This document shows, piece after piece, positions 26,122 through 34,511 of a stretch of 64,000 nucleotides of DNA. Each line of letters begins with the position of its first letter. Position 1 is the first letter of the stretch. Source of the DNA: Nevskiaceae bacterium. GTDB lineage: Bacteria > Pseudomonadota > Gammaproteobacteria > Steroidobacterales > Steroidobacteraceae. The translations under genes and the position numbers were made by a program. The DNA lies in NCBI GenBank assembly GCA_024234075.1, contig JACKOV010000006.1:120637-184636 (forward strand), in the 5' to 3' direction. A model generated the notes under the pieces. That model made no database searches. It worked only from the letters and a program-made list of their open reading frames with translations, and was not told where the DNA came from.

Positions 26122-26240
26122 CTATAAGTATTTGTATTATAAGCATCATCACTCTGGCCCGAGTCATGCCGGCCACGCGGTGCAGCACTCTTTCGGCTCG
26201 ATTTGCGAATACTTATACAAATTGATAAATATTATAAGAA
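26122..26240. promoter_or_regulatory. AT-rich paired operator-like sites between rluF and the ArsR-type gene
   Basis: Two AT-rich patches (26122-26144 and 26206-26240) interrupt very GC-rich DNA. The first contains TATAAGTATTTGTATTATAA. The second, read on the minus strand, shares TTTGTATAAGTATT. The common element TTTGTAT(N)ATAAG in opposite orientation suggests a pair of sites for a dimeric repressor, plausibly the adjacent ArsR-type protein. A TATAAT (26136-26141, minus) could be the rluF -10. Confidence 0.45.
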
Positions 26241-26291
26241 TAGCCAATAGAACCCATCTCAGCCGAACGGAGAACCTGCCATGACCGACGC

Positions 26292-26708
26292 TTGTCGGAA
26301 ATCCTGCAGGAACCGGCGACCCAGTTCTACGGCGACCGCATCTATAGCGCGCGGGACTACCACACGGGCACGACTCGATTGAACGCTGCGGTCGACCGCC
26401 TCTTCACGGCCCTGGCCGACCCCCACCGCCGCCGCGCGGTGGAACTGCTGGGGGAGCAGCCACGCCCCGCGGGCGAGCTCGCCCGCGCACTCGGCCTGCC
26501 CGCACCGACGCTGAGTCGTCATCTGCGCCTCATGAAAGCCTGCGGCCTGGTCGAGGAACGGCACCCCGAGTTCGACGCACGCGTGCGCGTCTACGCACTC
26601 AAGGACGGCGCCATGACCGAGCTGAAGCATTGGCTCGCCAGTACGGAAGCGATGTGGACGACACAGCTGGCAGCCTTCAACGCCCAGGTCGAGAAGCGCG
26701 ACCGATGA
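26292..26708 (+). CDS. ArsR-family transcriptional regulator (start unclear, possible frameshift)
   Basis: Winged-helix repressor of the ArsR type: RLFTALADPHRRRAVELLGE, recognition helix GLPAPTLSRHLRLMKACGLVEE, wing RVRVYAL. No metal-binding cysteine motif is seen. The N-terminus is odd. The only well-placed SD (GGAGA, 26269-26273) serves an ATG at 26281 in another frame, which stops at 26382. The ArsR frame itself offers only TTG at 26292 or TTG at 26379, and the latter overlaps that stop (TTGA). Either a one-base deletion after codon 3, or a leader ORF coupled to the TTG at 26379, would explain this. Confidence 0.75.
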   Translation: MSEILQEPATQFYGDRIYSARDYHTGTTRLNAAVDRLFTALADPHRRRAVELLGEQPRPAGELARALGLPAPTLSRHLRLMKACGLVEERHPEFDARVRVYALKDGAMTELKHWLASTEAMWTTQLAAFNAQVEKRDR

Positions 26709-26796
26709 CTGCCGCGGCAACGGCCTGGGGCAGGCTCGGCAATGCGCATAGGCGGGGTTTGCTGACAATGAGCTAGACAAGATTGCGTTTCAATAT

Positions 26797-26811
26797 GAGA
26801 ATGATTCTTAT
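26797..26811. promoter_or_regulatory. Fur box before the PepSY/DUF2271 operon
   Basis: TGAGAAT-G-ATTCTTA is a near-perfect 7-1-7 inverted repeat of the Fur type. It lies 30 bases before the ATG of the PepSY gene in an AT-rich patch, with a possible -35 TTGCGT at 26785-26790. It predicts repression by iron-loaded Fur. Confidence 0.8.
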
Positions 26812-26840
26812 TAAATTTCTTGATTTCATGCGCCCGCCCG

Positions 26841-27476
26841 ATGACTTCCACTTCCCTGCAGCGCGCCTGGTGGCTGAAAACCCTGCACCAATGGCATTGG
26901 ATCAGCGCGGCCATTTCACTGGTCGGCCTGCTGCTGTTCAGCCTCACCGGCATCACCTTGAACCATGCCGGCAGCATCGAAGCCTCGCCCGAGGTCACTC
27001 GGCGGCAGGCACAGCTGCCGGCGCCGCTGCGGGCCCCACTGTCGGTGCTCGCAGCGCAGGCGGCCGAGGACAACGGCACGCCGCCGCTGCCGGATGCCGT
27101 GGTGCGCTGGCTGGCCGGCGAGCTGAATGTCGATGTCCGCGGTCGCGAAGTCGAATGGGCGCCTGACGAAATCTACGTCGCACTGCCCCGCCCCGGCGGC
27201 GACGCCTGGCTGCGCATCGACCTGCCACAAGGCGAAGTCATGCACGAGATCACCCGTCGCGGCTGGATTTCCTACCTCAACGATCTGCACAAGGGCCGCC
27301 ACACCGGCGCAGTCTGGAGCGGCTTCATCGACGTCTTTGCCGTCGCCTGCCTGCTGTTCGCAACGACCGGTCTGCTGATCCTGAAACTGCACGCCGGCAA
27401 CCGGCCGTCCACCTGGCCGCTGGTCGCGCTGGGCCTGGTGCTGCCGGCCTTGCTCGCCCTGCTCACCATCCATTGA
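26841..27476 (+). CDS. PepSY-associated transmembrane protein
   Basis: 211 residues. N-terminal LKTLHQWHWISAAISLVGLLLFSLTGITLNH has the two His that mark heme-binding PepSY-TM proteins; a periplasmic PepSY domain follows (LPRPGGDAWLRIDLPQGEVMHEITRRGW), then LNDLHKGRHTGAVW and two more helices (FIDVFAVACLLFATTGLLIL, WPLVALGLVLPALLALL). Members move electrons across the inner membrane; FpvG-like ones serve ferrisiderophore reduction. First gene of a Fur-box-preceded set with DUF2271, DUF4198, apbE and a flavodoxin-type reductase. Confidence 0.85.
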   Translation: MTSTSLQRAWWLKTLHQWHWISAAISLVGLLLFSLTGITLNHAGSIEASPEVTRRQAQLPAPLRAPLSVLAAQAAEDNGTPPLPDAVVRWLAGELNVDVRGREVEWAPDEIYVALPRPGGDAWLRIDLPQGEVMHEITRRGWISYLNDLHKGRHTGAVWSGFIDVFAVACLLFATTGLLILKLHAGNRPSTWPLVALGLVLPALLALLTIH

Positions 27477-27504
27477 TCTCACCCAGCCCGAGGTTTCTCG
27501 CTCC

Positions 27505-28017
27505 ATGCAACTGAAATACACCCTGCTCGCCGGCGCCGTGATCGGTGCCCCGGCCGGTGCCGCCGATCTCACGCTCAGTATCGAGATCCCGACGCTGAAG
27601 GTGGCCGAGTATCACCGTCCCTATGTCGCGGTGTGGATCGAGTCGACCGACCAGAAGTTCGTCGACAACCTGGCCGTCTGGTACGACCTGAAGTTGCGGG
27701 ACAACGAAGGCACCAAGTGGCTGAAGGACCTGCGCCAGTGGTGGCGCAAGAGCGGGCGCGAATTGAACATGCCGGTCGATGGTCTTTCCAGCGCCACGCG
27801 CGCCCCGGGCGAACAACGGATCGGTTTCGGCGACAAACAAGGCGCCCTCGCCCGGCTCGCCCCCGGCAGCTACCAGATCGTGATCGAAGCCGTGCGTGAA
27901 GTCGGCGGGCGCGAACTGCTGCGACTGCCCCTGACCTGGCCTGCGACTGCTGCCCAGACGGCGCAAGCGCAAGGTGAGCACGAGCTCGGCAAGGTCGCAC
28001 TGACCGTCAAGCCCTGA
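27505..28017 (+). CDS. DUF2271 periplasmic protein, predicted flavinylated
   Basis: 170 residues with a short signal peptide (YTLLAGAVIGAPAGAADL). The domain runs from LTLSIEIPTLKVAEYHRPYVAVWIE to the C-terminus and matches DUF2271. The segment VDGLSSATR (residues 91-99) looks like the ApbE flavinylation signature D-G-x-(S/T)-(S/G)-A-T, so Thr98 is the predicted FMN attachment site. WLKDLRQWW precedes it. It follows the PepSY gene by 28 bases and lies before apbE, which supports a role as periplasmic electron carrier. The flavin itself is inferred. Confidence 0.8.
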   Translation: MQLKYTLLAGAVIGAPAGAADLTLSIEIPTLKVAEYHRPYVAVWIESTDQKFVDNLAVWYDLKLRDNEGTKWLKDLRQWWRKSGRELNMPVDGLSSATRAPGEQRIGFGDKQGALARLAPGSYQIVIEAVREVGGRELLRLPLTWPATAAQTAQAQGEHELGKVALTVKP

Positions 28018-28037
28018 ATTCAATTGCTACGGAGAAC

Positions 28038-28907
28038 ATGATGAACAGCCGCTTTCATTCCCGTCTCGCGCTCGCTGCATTGGGCGTCACCGCAATGCTG
28101 CCGCTGGCCGCCGATGCCCATCGTGGCTGGATGCTGCCGTCGGCCACGGTAGTCTCCGGCGAGGAGCCCTGGGTCACGGTCGACGCCGCGATTTCCAACG
28201 ACCTGTTCTATTTCGAGCACCAGCCGATGCGGCTCGACAACCTGAAAGTCTTCGCGCCGGACGGCAAGCTCGTGCCGGCCACGAACTCTTCCACCGGCCG
28301 CTATCGCAGCACCTTCGACGTGAAGCTCGACCAGGCCGGCACCTGGCGCATCTCGACGCTGACCGATGTCGTGAACGCGAACTACAAGCTCGGCGGCGAG
28401 AACAGGCGCCTGCGCGGCACGCTGGAGTCGCTGCGCAAGGAGCTGCCGAAGGATGCGCAGGACCTCTCGGTCAGCCACTCACAGAACCGGGTCGACGTGT
28501 TCGTCACCTCCGGCAAGCCGACCGATACGGTGTTGAAGCCCAGCGGCTCGGGCCTGGAACTCGTGGCCCACACCCATCCGAACGATCTGGTCGCCGGTGA
28601 AGAGGCCAGCTTCGGCCTGGTCTTCGACGGCAAGCCGGCGGTCGGCGTGGCCGTGTCCCTGATCCCCGGCGGCATCCGCTACCGCGATCAACTCGGCGAG
28701 ATCAAGCTCGTCACCGACCAGCAGGGCCGCTTCTTGGTGACCTGGCCCGAGCCGGGGATGTACTGGCTGAACGCCAACTATCCGCCGCGCGGGGAGCGCG
28801 AGGACAATGCGGCAGCGAACAACCGCGGCCCGCAGCAACGCGGCACGCTCGATGCGCCGGCGCGCCGCGCAAGCTATACCGCCACGCTCGAAGTGCTGGC
28901 ACCCTAA
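28038..28907 (+). CDS. DUF4198 periplasmic protein
   Basis: 289 residues, signal peptide (1-28, ending ADAH). The mature start HRGWMLPSATVVSGEEPWVTVDAA and the C-terminal EPGMYWLNANYPP fit DUF4198, a family often beside TonB-dependent metal uptake genes; the mature N-terminal His is suggestive of metal binding. Two Ig-like halves can be guessed, the second with GVAVSLIPGG and VTDQQGRFLVTWPEPG. SD ACGGAGAA lies before the double ATG. Third gene of the Fur-box operon. Confidence 0.82.
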   Translation: MMNSRFHSRLALAALGVTAMLPLAADAHRGWMLPSATVVSGEEPWVTVDAAISNDLFYFEHQPMRLDNLKVFAPDGKLVPATNSSTGRYRSTFDVKLDQAGTWRISTLTDVVNANYKLGGENRRLRGTLESLRKELPKDAQDLSVSHSQNRVDVFVTSGKPTDTVLKPSGSGLELVAHTHPNDLVAGEEASFGLVFDGKPAVGVAVSLIPGGIRYRDQLGEIKLVTDQQGRFLVTWPEPGMYWLNANYPPRGEREDNAAANNRGPQQRGTLDAPARRASYTATLEVLAP

Positions 28908-28926
28908 CCGCTCCCGAGTTCTCGCC

Positions 28927-29934
28927 TTGCGGCAGGTGCTGATTCCGGTATCGCTGGCGCGGGCTCCCGCGCTGGCGGACCCCGGCCCGTGTCTCACGCT
29001 GGACGGCCAGAGCATGGGTACGACCTGGCAGGTCCAGGTCTACGCACCGGCCGGAGCAGCGGCCAAGCTACGCACGGTGATCGAGGCGACGCTCGCGCAG
29101 GTCGTGCGGCAGATGAGTCATTGGGAACCGGATTCCGAGCTGACGCGGTTCAATCGGGCCGCAGCCCATACCCCGGTCGCGCTGCCCGATCCCTTGTTCG
29201 AGCTGCTGCAACACGCGCTGGGCGTCGCCGCCGACAGCGGCGGTGCCTACGACCCGACCCTTGGAGCCCTGATACGCCGCTGGGGTTTCGGGCCGGAGCG
29301 TGCGCATCGCGAACCTGGTTTTCGGCTGCCCGAGACCTCCGAGATCGCCGCCCTGCAGGCGCGCTGCGGCTGGCGGCAGCTGCAGCTCGTCCCCAGCACC
29401 CGCCTCGCCCGCCAACCCGGCGGCCTCGACCTGGATCTCAGCTCGATCGCCAAAGGTTTCGCCGTCGATCTGGTGTCGCAACGCCTGCTGCGCGACGGTT
29501 TCGCCGCACATCTGGTCGAGATCGGCGGCGAGCTGCGCGCTGCGGGCCTGAAACCCGATGCTCAACCCTGGTGGGTCGGCCTCGAATCTCCCGCCAGTGA
29601 CGCGACGCTGGACGAGGTCCGCATCGCACTCTGCGATCGCGCGATCGCCACCTCAGGCGACTATCGGCGCTGGTATGCTGCCGGCGACCGGCGCATCGCC
29701 CACACGCTCGACCCGCGCACCGGCCGGCCGGTCGACAACGACCTCGCCGCCGTCACCGTGCTCGGCAACGAATGCTGGTATGCCGACGCGGTATCCACCG
29801 CGCTGCTGGTAATGGGCGCAGCCGAAGGACTGGCCTGGGCCGACGCACGCCGGATCGCCGCGCGTTTCGTGCGCCGCAGCGAGACGGGCCTGCGCGAATG
29901 CTGCAGCCGGACCTGGAGCGACATGTTGCTGTGA
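28927..29934 (+). CDS. apbE: FAD:protein FMN transferase
   Basis: ApbE attaches FMN from FAD to a Thr of target proteins in the periplasm. About 335 residues. Diagnostic segments: GQSMGTTWQVQVYAP, MSHWEPDSELTRFN, GAYDPTLGALIRRWGFGP, DLSSIAKGFAVDLVSQRL, IGGELRAAG, IATSGDYRRW and HTLDPRTGRPV. No ATG fits; TTG at 28927, with a short signal-like stretch (VLIPVSLARAPALADPG), is the best start, 19 bases after the DUF4198 stop. The likely substrate, the DUF2271 protein, is two genes upstream. Confidence 0.88.
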   Translation: MRQVLIPVSLARAPALADPGPCLTLDGQSMGTTWQVQVYAPAGAAAKLRTVIEATLAQVVRQMSHWEPDSELTRFNRAAAHTPVALPDPLFELLQHALGVAADSGGAYDPTLGALIRRWGFGPERAHREPGFRLPETSEIAALQARCGWRQLQLVPSTRLARQPGGLDLDLSSIAKGFAVDLVSQRLLRDGFAAHLVEIGGELRAAGLKPDAQPWWVGLESPASDATLDEVRIALCDRAIATSGDYRRWYAAGDRRIAHTLDPRTGRPVDNDLAAVTVLGNECWYADAVSTALLVMGAAEGLAWADARRIAARFVRRSETGLRECCSRTWSDMLL

Positions 29935-31337
29935 TCTGGCTGTCGGCGCTGGGCCCCGCGCGCATCGTCGCGGCGCTTTTCATCCTGTTGTCGTTCCTCG
30001 CGTTGTGTGTCGGTACGATCCGGCGCGAAGCGCGGCGGCGGCGCGCGCAGCGACAGGCCGCACACAGCCTGCTGCCGGCAGACGGCAACGCTGCGCCCCT
30101 GCTGGTCGTGCACGCCAGCCAGACCGGCACCGCCGAACAACTCGCCTGGCAGACCGCGCAGACACTGCAACTCGCCGGTGTGCCCGCCCAGGTCGCTACG
30201 CTCGCGCAGTTGACCCGGGCAGCACTGGAGCGCGCCGAACGCGCACTGTTCATCGTCAGCACCTATGGCGAGGGCGACCCACCCGATGCCGCAGCACCCT
30301 TCGTGCGCAGCGCCATGCTGCAGGCCGACACGAGCCCACGGCTCGGCGCGTTGCACTTTGGCCTGCTTGCACTGGGCGACAGCAGCTACGCACAGTTCTG
30401 CGGCTTCGGCCGCACGCTCGATCACTGGCTGCGCCGCCAAGGCGCAAGACCTCTGTTCGAGCGCATCGATGCCGACAAGGTTGCCGAAACGGCCATCGAG
30501 TGTTGGCGTCAGCAACTCGCGCATCTGGCGGGAACACGCGATGCACCCGACTGGGCCGGCCCGGCTTTCACCCGCTGGACGCTCACGGCGCGCCGGCACC
30601 TCAATCCCGGCAGTGCAGGCGAGCCCGTGTGCCACCTCGAACTGAAGCCCGCCGGTACCGCGCCGCTGCCGCAGTGGCAAGCCGGCGACTTGCTGCAGCT
30701 GCAGATCCCCGGTGACCCGCAGCCGCGCGAATACTCCATCGCCTCGATTCCTGCCGACGGCAGCGTGCACTTGCTGGTCCGGCAGGCACGCCGCGCGGAC
30801 GGCAGTCCCGGCCTGGCCTCGGGCTGGCTGCTGACCACTGCCGGCATCGGCGAGCCGCTCGATGCGCGCATCCGCGAGCATCGCGGCTTCCGCCTCGGCG
30901 ACAACACCCGGCGGGCACTGATCCTCATCGGCAACGGCACAGGGCTCGCCGGCCTGCGTGCCCTGCTCAAAGCCCGGGAGGCGCAACCCCAGGCCGTGGA
31001 TACCGATCGCCGCTGCTGGCTGATCTTCGGCGAGCGCAGCGCACAGCACGACGCGCTCTATCGGGACGAGCTGCTGCGCTGGCAGCGCAGCGGCCTGCTC
31101 ACCCACTGCGATCAGGTCTACTCGCGCGACCAGCCCGAGCGACGCTACGTCCAGCATCGCCTGGCCGAGTGCGGCGACGAGATCCGTGCCTGGCTGAATG
31201 CCGGCGCCGCCATCTACGTATGCGGCAGCCTCGACGGCATGGCACCGCAAGTGGACTCGGTACTGGAAGGCCTCATCGGGCGGCCGCAGCTCGATGCCCT
31301 GACCGTGGCCGGCCGCTATCGCCGCGACGTGTACTGA
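29931..31337 (+). CDS. Membrane-anchored flavodoxin/NADPH-reductase fusion (CysJ-like)
   Basis: 468 residues from a GTG that overlaps the apbE stop (GTGA); an ATG at 29898 is possible. One N-terminal transmembrane helix (ARIVAALFILLSFLALCVGT), then a basic stretch, a flavodoxin domain (VVHASQTGTAEQLAW, STYGEGDPPDAA, LALGDSSYAQFCGFG) and a ferredoxin-reductase domain (REYSIASIP, IGNGTGLAGLRALL, WLIFGERS, YVCGSLDGMA, C-terminal YRRDVY). The basic residues after the helix place the flavin domains in the cytosol. It would take electrons from NAD(P)H to the PepSY protein. Confidence 0.85.
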   Translation: MIWLSALGPARIVAALFILLSFLALCVGTIRREARRRRAQRQAAHSLLPADGNAAPLLVVHASQTGTAEQLAWQTAQTLQLAGVPAQVATLAQLTRAALERAERALFIVSTYGEGDPPDAAAPFVRSAMLQADTSPRLGALHFGLLALGDSSYAQFCGFGRTLDHWLRRQGARPLFERIDADKVAETAIECWRQQLAHLAGTRDAPDWAGPAFTRWTLTARRHLNPGSAGEPVCHLELKPAGTAPLPQWQAGDLLQLQIPGDPQPREYSIASIPADGSVHLLVRQARRADGSPGLASGWLLTTAGIGEPLDARIREHRGFRLGDNTRRALILIGNGTGLAGLRALLKAREAQPQAVDTDRRCWLIFGERSAQHDALYRDELLRWQRSGLLTHCDQVYSRDQPERRYVQHRLAECGDEIRAWLNAGAAIYVCGSLDGMAPQVDSVLEGLIGRPQLDALTVAGRYRRDVY

Positions 31338-31391
31338 AGCCCCCGATCCCCGGATAATCGCTGACCTGGGATAGCAGCCAGGTATCCACAC

Positions 31392-34343
31392 ATGCGGCTC
31401 CCCTTTCCCTACCGCGGCGAGATACCGGTGGCGCAGGAGTTGCTCGGCCGGCTCCACGGGCTCGACTGGACGGCCGTGAGCACCGACGCCCGCGACTGGA
31501 TCGAGCGGGTGCGCGCTGCCAGGCCTTCCGGCTGGGCGATGGAAACCCTGCTGCGTGAATATCCACTGTCGAGTGCCGAGGGACTGGCGCTGATGCGCCT
31601 CGCCGAAGCGCTGCTGCGCGTGCCGGATGCCGTGACCGCCATGAGCCTGACGGCCGATCAGCTGGGCCGCGCGGACTTTTCCGGCGCGTCGGAGTCCTGG
31701 CTCGCGACGCTGTCCAGCCAGGCGGTCGGGCTGTCGAAAAAAGTGCTCGGCGAGGAGGGCCGCAAGACCGGCCTGTTTGCCCGCATGGGCGCCAAGGCGG
31801 TAGTCGCCGCGACGGTGCGTGCGGTGCAACTGATGGGGCGACAGTTCGTGACGGGCGAAACCCTGCAGGAAGCACTGCAGGAGGCGCACCGGTTGCGCCG
31901 TACCCGCGCCGACCTGCGCTTCAGCTACGACATGCTCGGCGAAGGCGCACGTACCGATGCCGATGCGCTGAGCTACCTGGCGAGCTACCGCCACGCCATC
32001 GCGGCACTGGCCGGCCGACGCTCCCCGAAGACGCCGCCGGAACACGCCGACAGCGTGTCGATCAAGTTGTCGGCGATCCACGCCCGTTACGAGGCCGGGC
32101 AGCGCACGCGGGCGATGCGGGTCCTGATACCGCGTGTGCTGGAGTTGGCGCGGGCCGCCGCCACGGCAGGTATCGGCCTCAGCATCGACGCCGAGGAAAG
32201 CGAACGACTCGAACTCTCGCTGGAGATTTTCGAGGCCGTGGCGCAGGAGATGACGGCCGCCGAACCGCATTGGCGAGGTCTGGGACTCGCGGTTCAGGCC
32301 TACCAGACCCGCGCGCTGCCGTTGATCGAAGCAATCGCCCGCATGGCGCGCGCGCTCGATACGCGCTTCATGATCCGCCTCGTCAAGGGCGCCTACTGGG
32401 ACTACGAGGTGAAACGGGCACAGGAACTGGGCCTGCCCGGGTTTGCGGTATTCACCCACAAGCACCACACCGATCTCTGCTACCTCGCCTGCAGTCAGGC
32501 GATGCTGGCCGCGCCCGACGCGATCTATCCGCAGTTCGCCAGCCACAACGCCGCGACGCTCGCCGCCGTACTCGCGATGGCGCTCCCCACCCGCCTGCCG
32601 TTCGAGTTGCAGCGCCTGCACGGCATGGGTGAGGCGGTGCACCGCGAACTGCATTCACAGTATCCGGAGGTACCCCTGCGGATCTACGCACCGGTCGGCC
32701 TGCATCGCGATCTGCTCGCCTACCTGGTGCGTCGACTGCTGGAAAACGGCGCCAACTCGTCCTTCGTACACCGACTCGGCGACCCGGACACGCCGATCGC
32801 CGAACTGCTGCGCTCGCCGCTGCGGGTCGCGGCCGCGAGCGGTGTAACCCTGCCCTGCGACATCCTGCCTGGACGACGCAACACCGCCGGTACGGATCTC
32901 GCCTGCGAAACCATGGCCGCCACGGTGCTGGCAGCCTATGCCGATACTCGGGTCGAATCACCACCACCGACGGTCATGCCCGACATCGAGCCTCTCGTAC
33001 AACGGCTCGCACGGGGCCAGCGCGACTGGAATGCCCGGCCGATCGGGGATCGGGCCCTGATCCTCGAAAAGGCGGCCGACACTCTCGAGCGCGACCTGCC
33101 GCAATGGTGTGCACGCATCGTGCGCGAGGGTCGCCGCAGTTGGAGCGATGCCGTCGCCGAAGTACGCGAAGCCGCCGATTATTGCCGTTACTATGCCCAG
33201 CAGGCTCGCGAACTGCTGCCGCCGCGTCTGCTGCCGGGCATTACGGGCGAGCGCAACAGCTACGCCCTGCGTGGGCGCGGAGTCTGGGCATGCATCTCGC
33301 CCTGGAACTTCCCGCTGGCGATCTTCACGGGCCAGGTGGCGGCGGCTCTGGTCACCGGTAACGCCGTCGCCGCCAAGCCCGCCGAGCAGACACCGGGTAT
33401 CGCCGCGAAGCTGATCGCCCTGCTGCACGACTGTGGCGTGCCGCCGAATGTACTGCAAGGCGTGTATGGCGCCGGCGCCACGGGCGCAGCGCTGGTCGCC
33501 CAGCCCGCCATAGCCGGTGTCGCCTTCACGGGTTCGACGACGGTCGCGCGCAGCATTGCACGGCAACTCGCGGCGAAAAGCGGACCGATCGTGCCGCTGA
33601 TCGCCGAAACCGGCGGCATCAATGCAATGATCGTCGATTCGACGGCCTTGCCCGAACAAGTGGTCGACGCGGTGCTGCAAAGCTGTTTCCGCAGCGCCGG
33701 CCAGCGCTGCTCGGCCTTGCGCCTGCTGTGCGTACAGGAGGACATCGCCGACGGCCTGCTGAACATGCTCGGCGGTGCGATCGCCCTGCTCGAGCTCGGC
33801 GACCCGGCCGATCTCGCCAGCGATCTCGGGCCGGTGATCGATGATGCCGCCTATGCCACCCTGCAGCGGCAGATCGCGACACTGGAATCACAGGCCCGAC
33901 TGATTGCCCGCGCCTCGCTGCCCGCCGATGCACCGGCGAACAGCATCGCGCCCGTGGCATTCGAGATCGCATCGCTGGAGCAGATCGGCGAAGAAATCTT
34001 CGGCCCGGTGCTGCAGGTGCTGCGCTGGCATGGCGACGTGCAGACACTGGTCGAGCGCATCGGCGCGCTGCACTACGGCCTGACACTCGGCGTACAAACG
34101 CGCATTGACACACGTGCGCAGGCCATCGCCACCACCGCCCACGTCGGCAATGTCTACGTGAACCGCAACATGATCGGCGCCGTGGTCGGTGTGCAGCCAT
34201 TCGGTGGAGAAGGCCTGTCCGGCACGGGCCCCAAAGCAGGCGGCCCTCAGTATTTGCCGCGTTTTTGCAGCGAATACTGCATCAGCATCAACACGACTGC
34301 CGCCGGTGGCGACGTCGATCTGTTGATGGCGGCGCAGGATTAG
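31392..34343 (+). CDS. putA: Bifunctional proline dehydrogenase / P5C dehydrogenase
   Basis: Oxidises proline to glutamate. 983 residues. The proline dehydrogenase barrel spans about 60-460 (SIKLSAIHARYE, LSIDAEESERLE, RLVKGAYWDYE, FASHNAAT, RIYAPVG). The aldehyde dehydrogenase domain spans about 500-960 (SPWNFPLAIFTGQVAAALVTGN, FTGSTTVAR, ETGGINAMIV, nucleophile Cys773 in SAGQRCSALRL, EEIFGPVLQV). The protein starts without the N-terminal ribbon-helix-helix domain of E. coli PutA, so it should not repress its own gene. Starts 54 bases after the flavoprotein; no SD stands out. Confidence 0.96.
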   Translation: MRLPFPYRGEIPVAQELLGRLHGLDWTAVSTDARDWIERVRAARPSGWAMETLLREYPLSSAEGLALMRLAEALLRVPDAVTAMSLTADQLGRADFSGASESWLATLSSQAVGLSKKVLGEEGRKTGLFARMGAKAVVAATVRAVQLMGRQFVTGETLQEALQEAHRLRRTRADLRFSYDMLGEGARTDADALSYLASYRHAIAALAGRRSPKTPPEHADSVSIKLSAIHARYEAGQRTRAMRVLIPRVLELARAAATAGIGLSIDAEESERLELSLEIFEAVAQEMTAAEPHWRGLGLAVQAYQTRALPLIEAIARMARALDTRFMIRLVKGAYWDYEVKRAQELGLPGFAVFTHKHHTDLCYLACSQAMLAAPDAIYPQFASHNAATLAAVLAMALPTRLPFELQRLHGMGEAVHRELHSQYPEVPLRIYAPVGLHRDLLAYLVRRLLENGANSSFVHRLGDPDTPIAELLRSPLRVAAASGVTLPCDILPGRRNTAGTDLACETMAATVLAAYADTRVESPPPTVMPDIEPLVQRLARGQRDWNARPIGDRALILEKAADTLERDLPQWCARIVREGRRSWSDAVAEVREAADYCRYYAQQARELLPPRLLPGITGERNSYALRGRGVWACISPWNFPLAIFTGQVAAALVTGNAVAAKPAEQTPGIAAKLIALLHDCGVPPNVLQGVYGAGATGAALVAQPAIAGVAFTGSTTVARSIARQLAAKSGPIVPLIAETGGINAMIVDSTALPEQVVDAVLQSCFRSAGQRCSALRLLCVQEDIADGLLNMLGGAIALLELGDPADLASDLGPVIDDAAYATLQRQIATLESQARLIARASLPADAPANSIAPVAFEIASLEQIGEEIFGPVLQVLRWHGDVQTLVERIGALHYGLTLGVQTRIDTRAQAIATTAHVGNVYVNRNMIGAVVGVQPFGGEGLSGTGPKAGGPQYLPRFCSEYCISINTTAAGGDVDLLMAAQD

Positions 34344-34405
34344 CCTCCGCCCTCGACGGTCCGCCCTCCGACGGCACGCGGCCACCCCCCGGCCGATGCG
34401 ATCCG

Positions 34406-34442
34406 ATAGCCTTCAGCTATCGAGACCATCGAAGCATCCGAT
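34406..34442. promoter_or_regulatory. OxyR-like binding site before katA
   Basis: ATAG-N7-CTAT-N7-ATCG-N7-CGAT reproduces the four-quarter OxyR spacing exactly; the first two quarters are perfect and the last two differ by one base each. It abuts the -35 box of the katA promoter, the position used by OxyR as activator. Confidence 0.7.
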
Positions 34443-34471
34443 TTGTCCCCCTTTGCTGCGACTCCTAGACT
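34443..34471 (+). promoter_or_regulatory. katA promoter
   Basis: TTGTCC (34443-34448), 17-bp spacer, TAGACT (34466-34471). Weak boxes with ideal spacing, as expected for an activator-dependent promoter; predicted start near 34478, about 34 bases before the ATG. Confidence 0.55.
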
Positions 34472-34511
34472 GGCCGCCAGTATTCCGGGGGTCGCAATAG
34501 GAGACGTGCTC

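Noticed and set aside
29661..32654. 997-codon open frame on the minus strand
   Set aside because: It is antisense to apbE, the flavoprotein gene and putA. Its translation is His/Arg/Gly-rich without domains.
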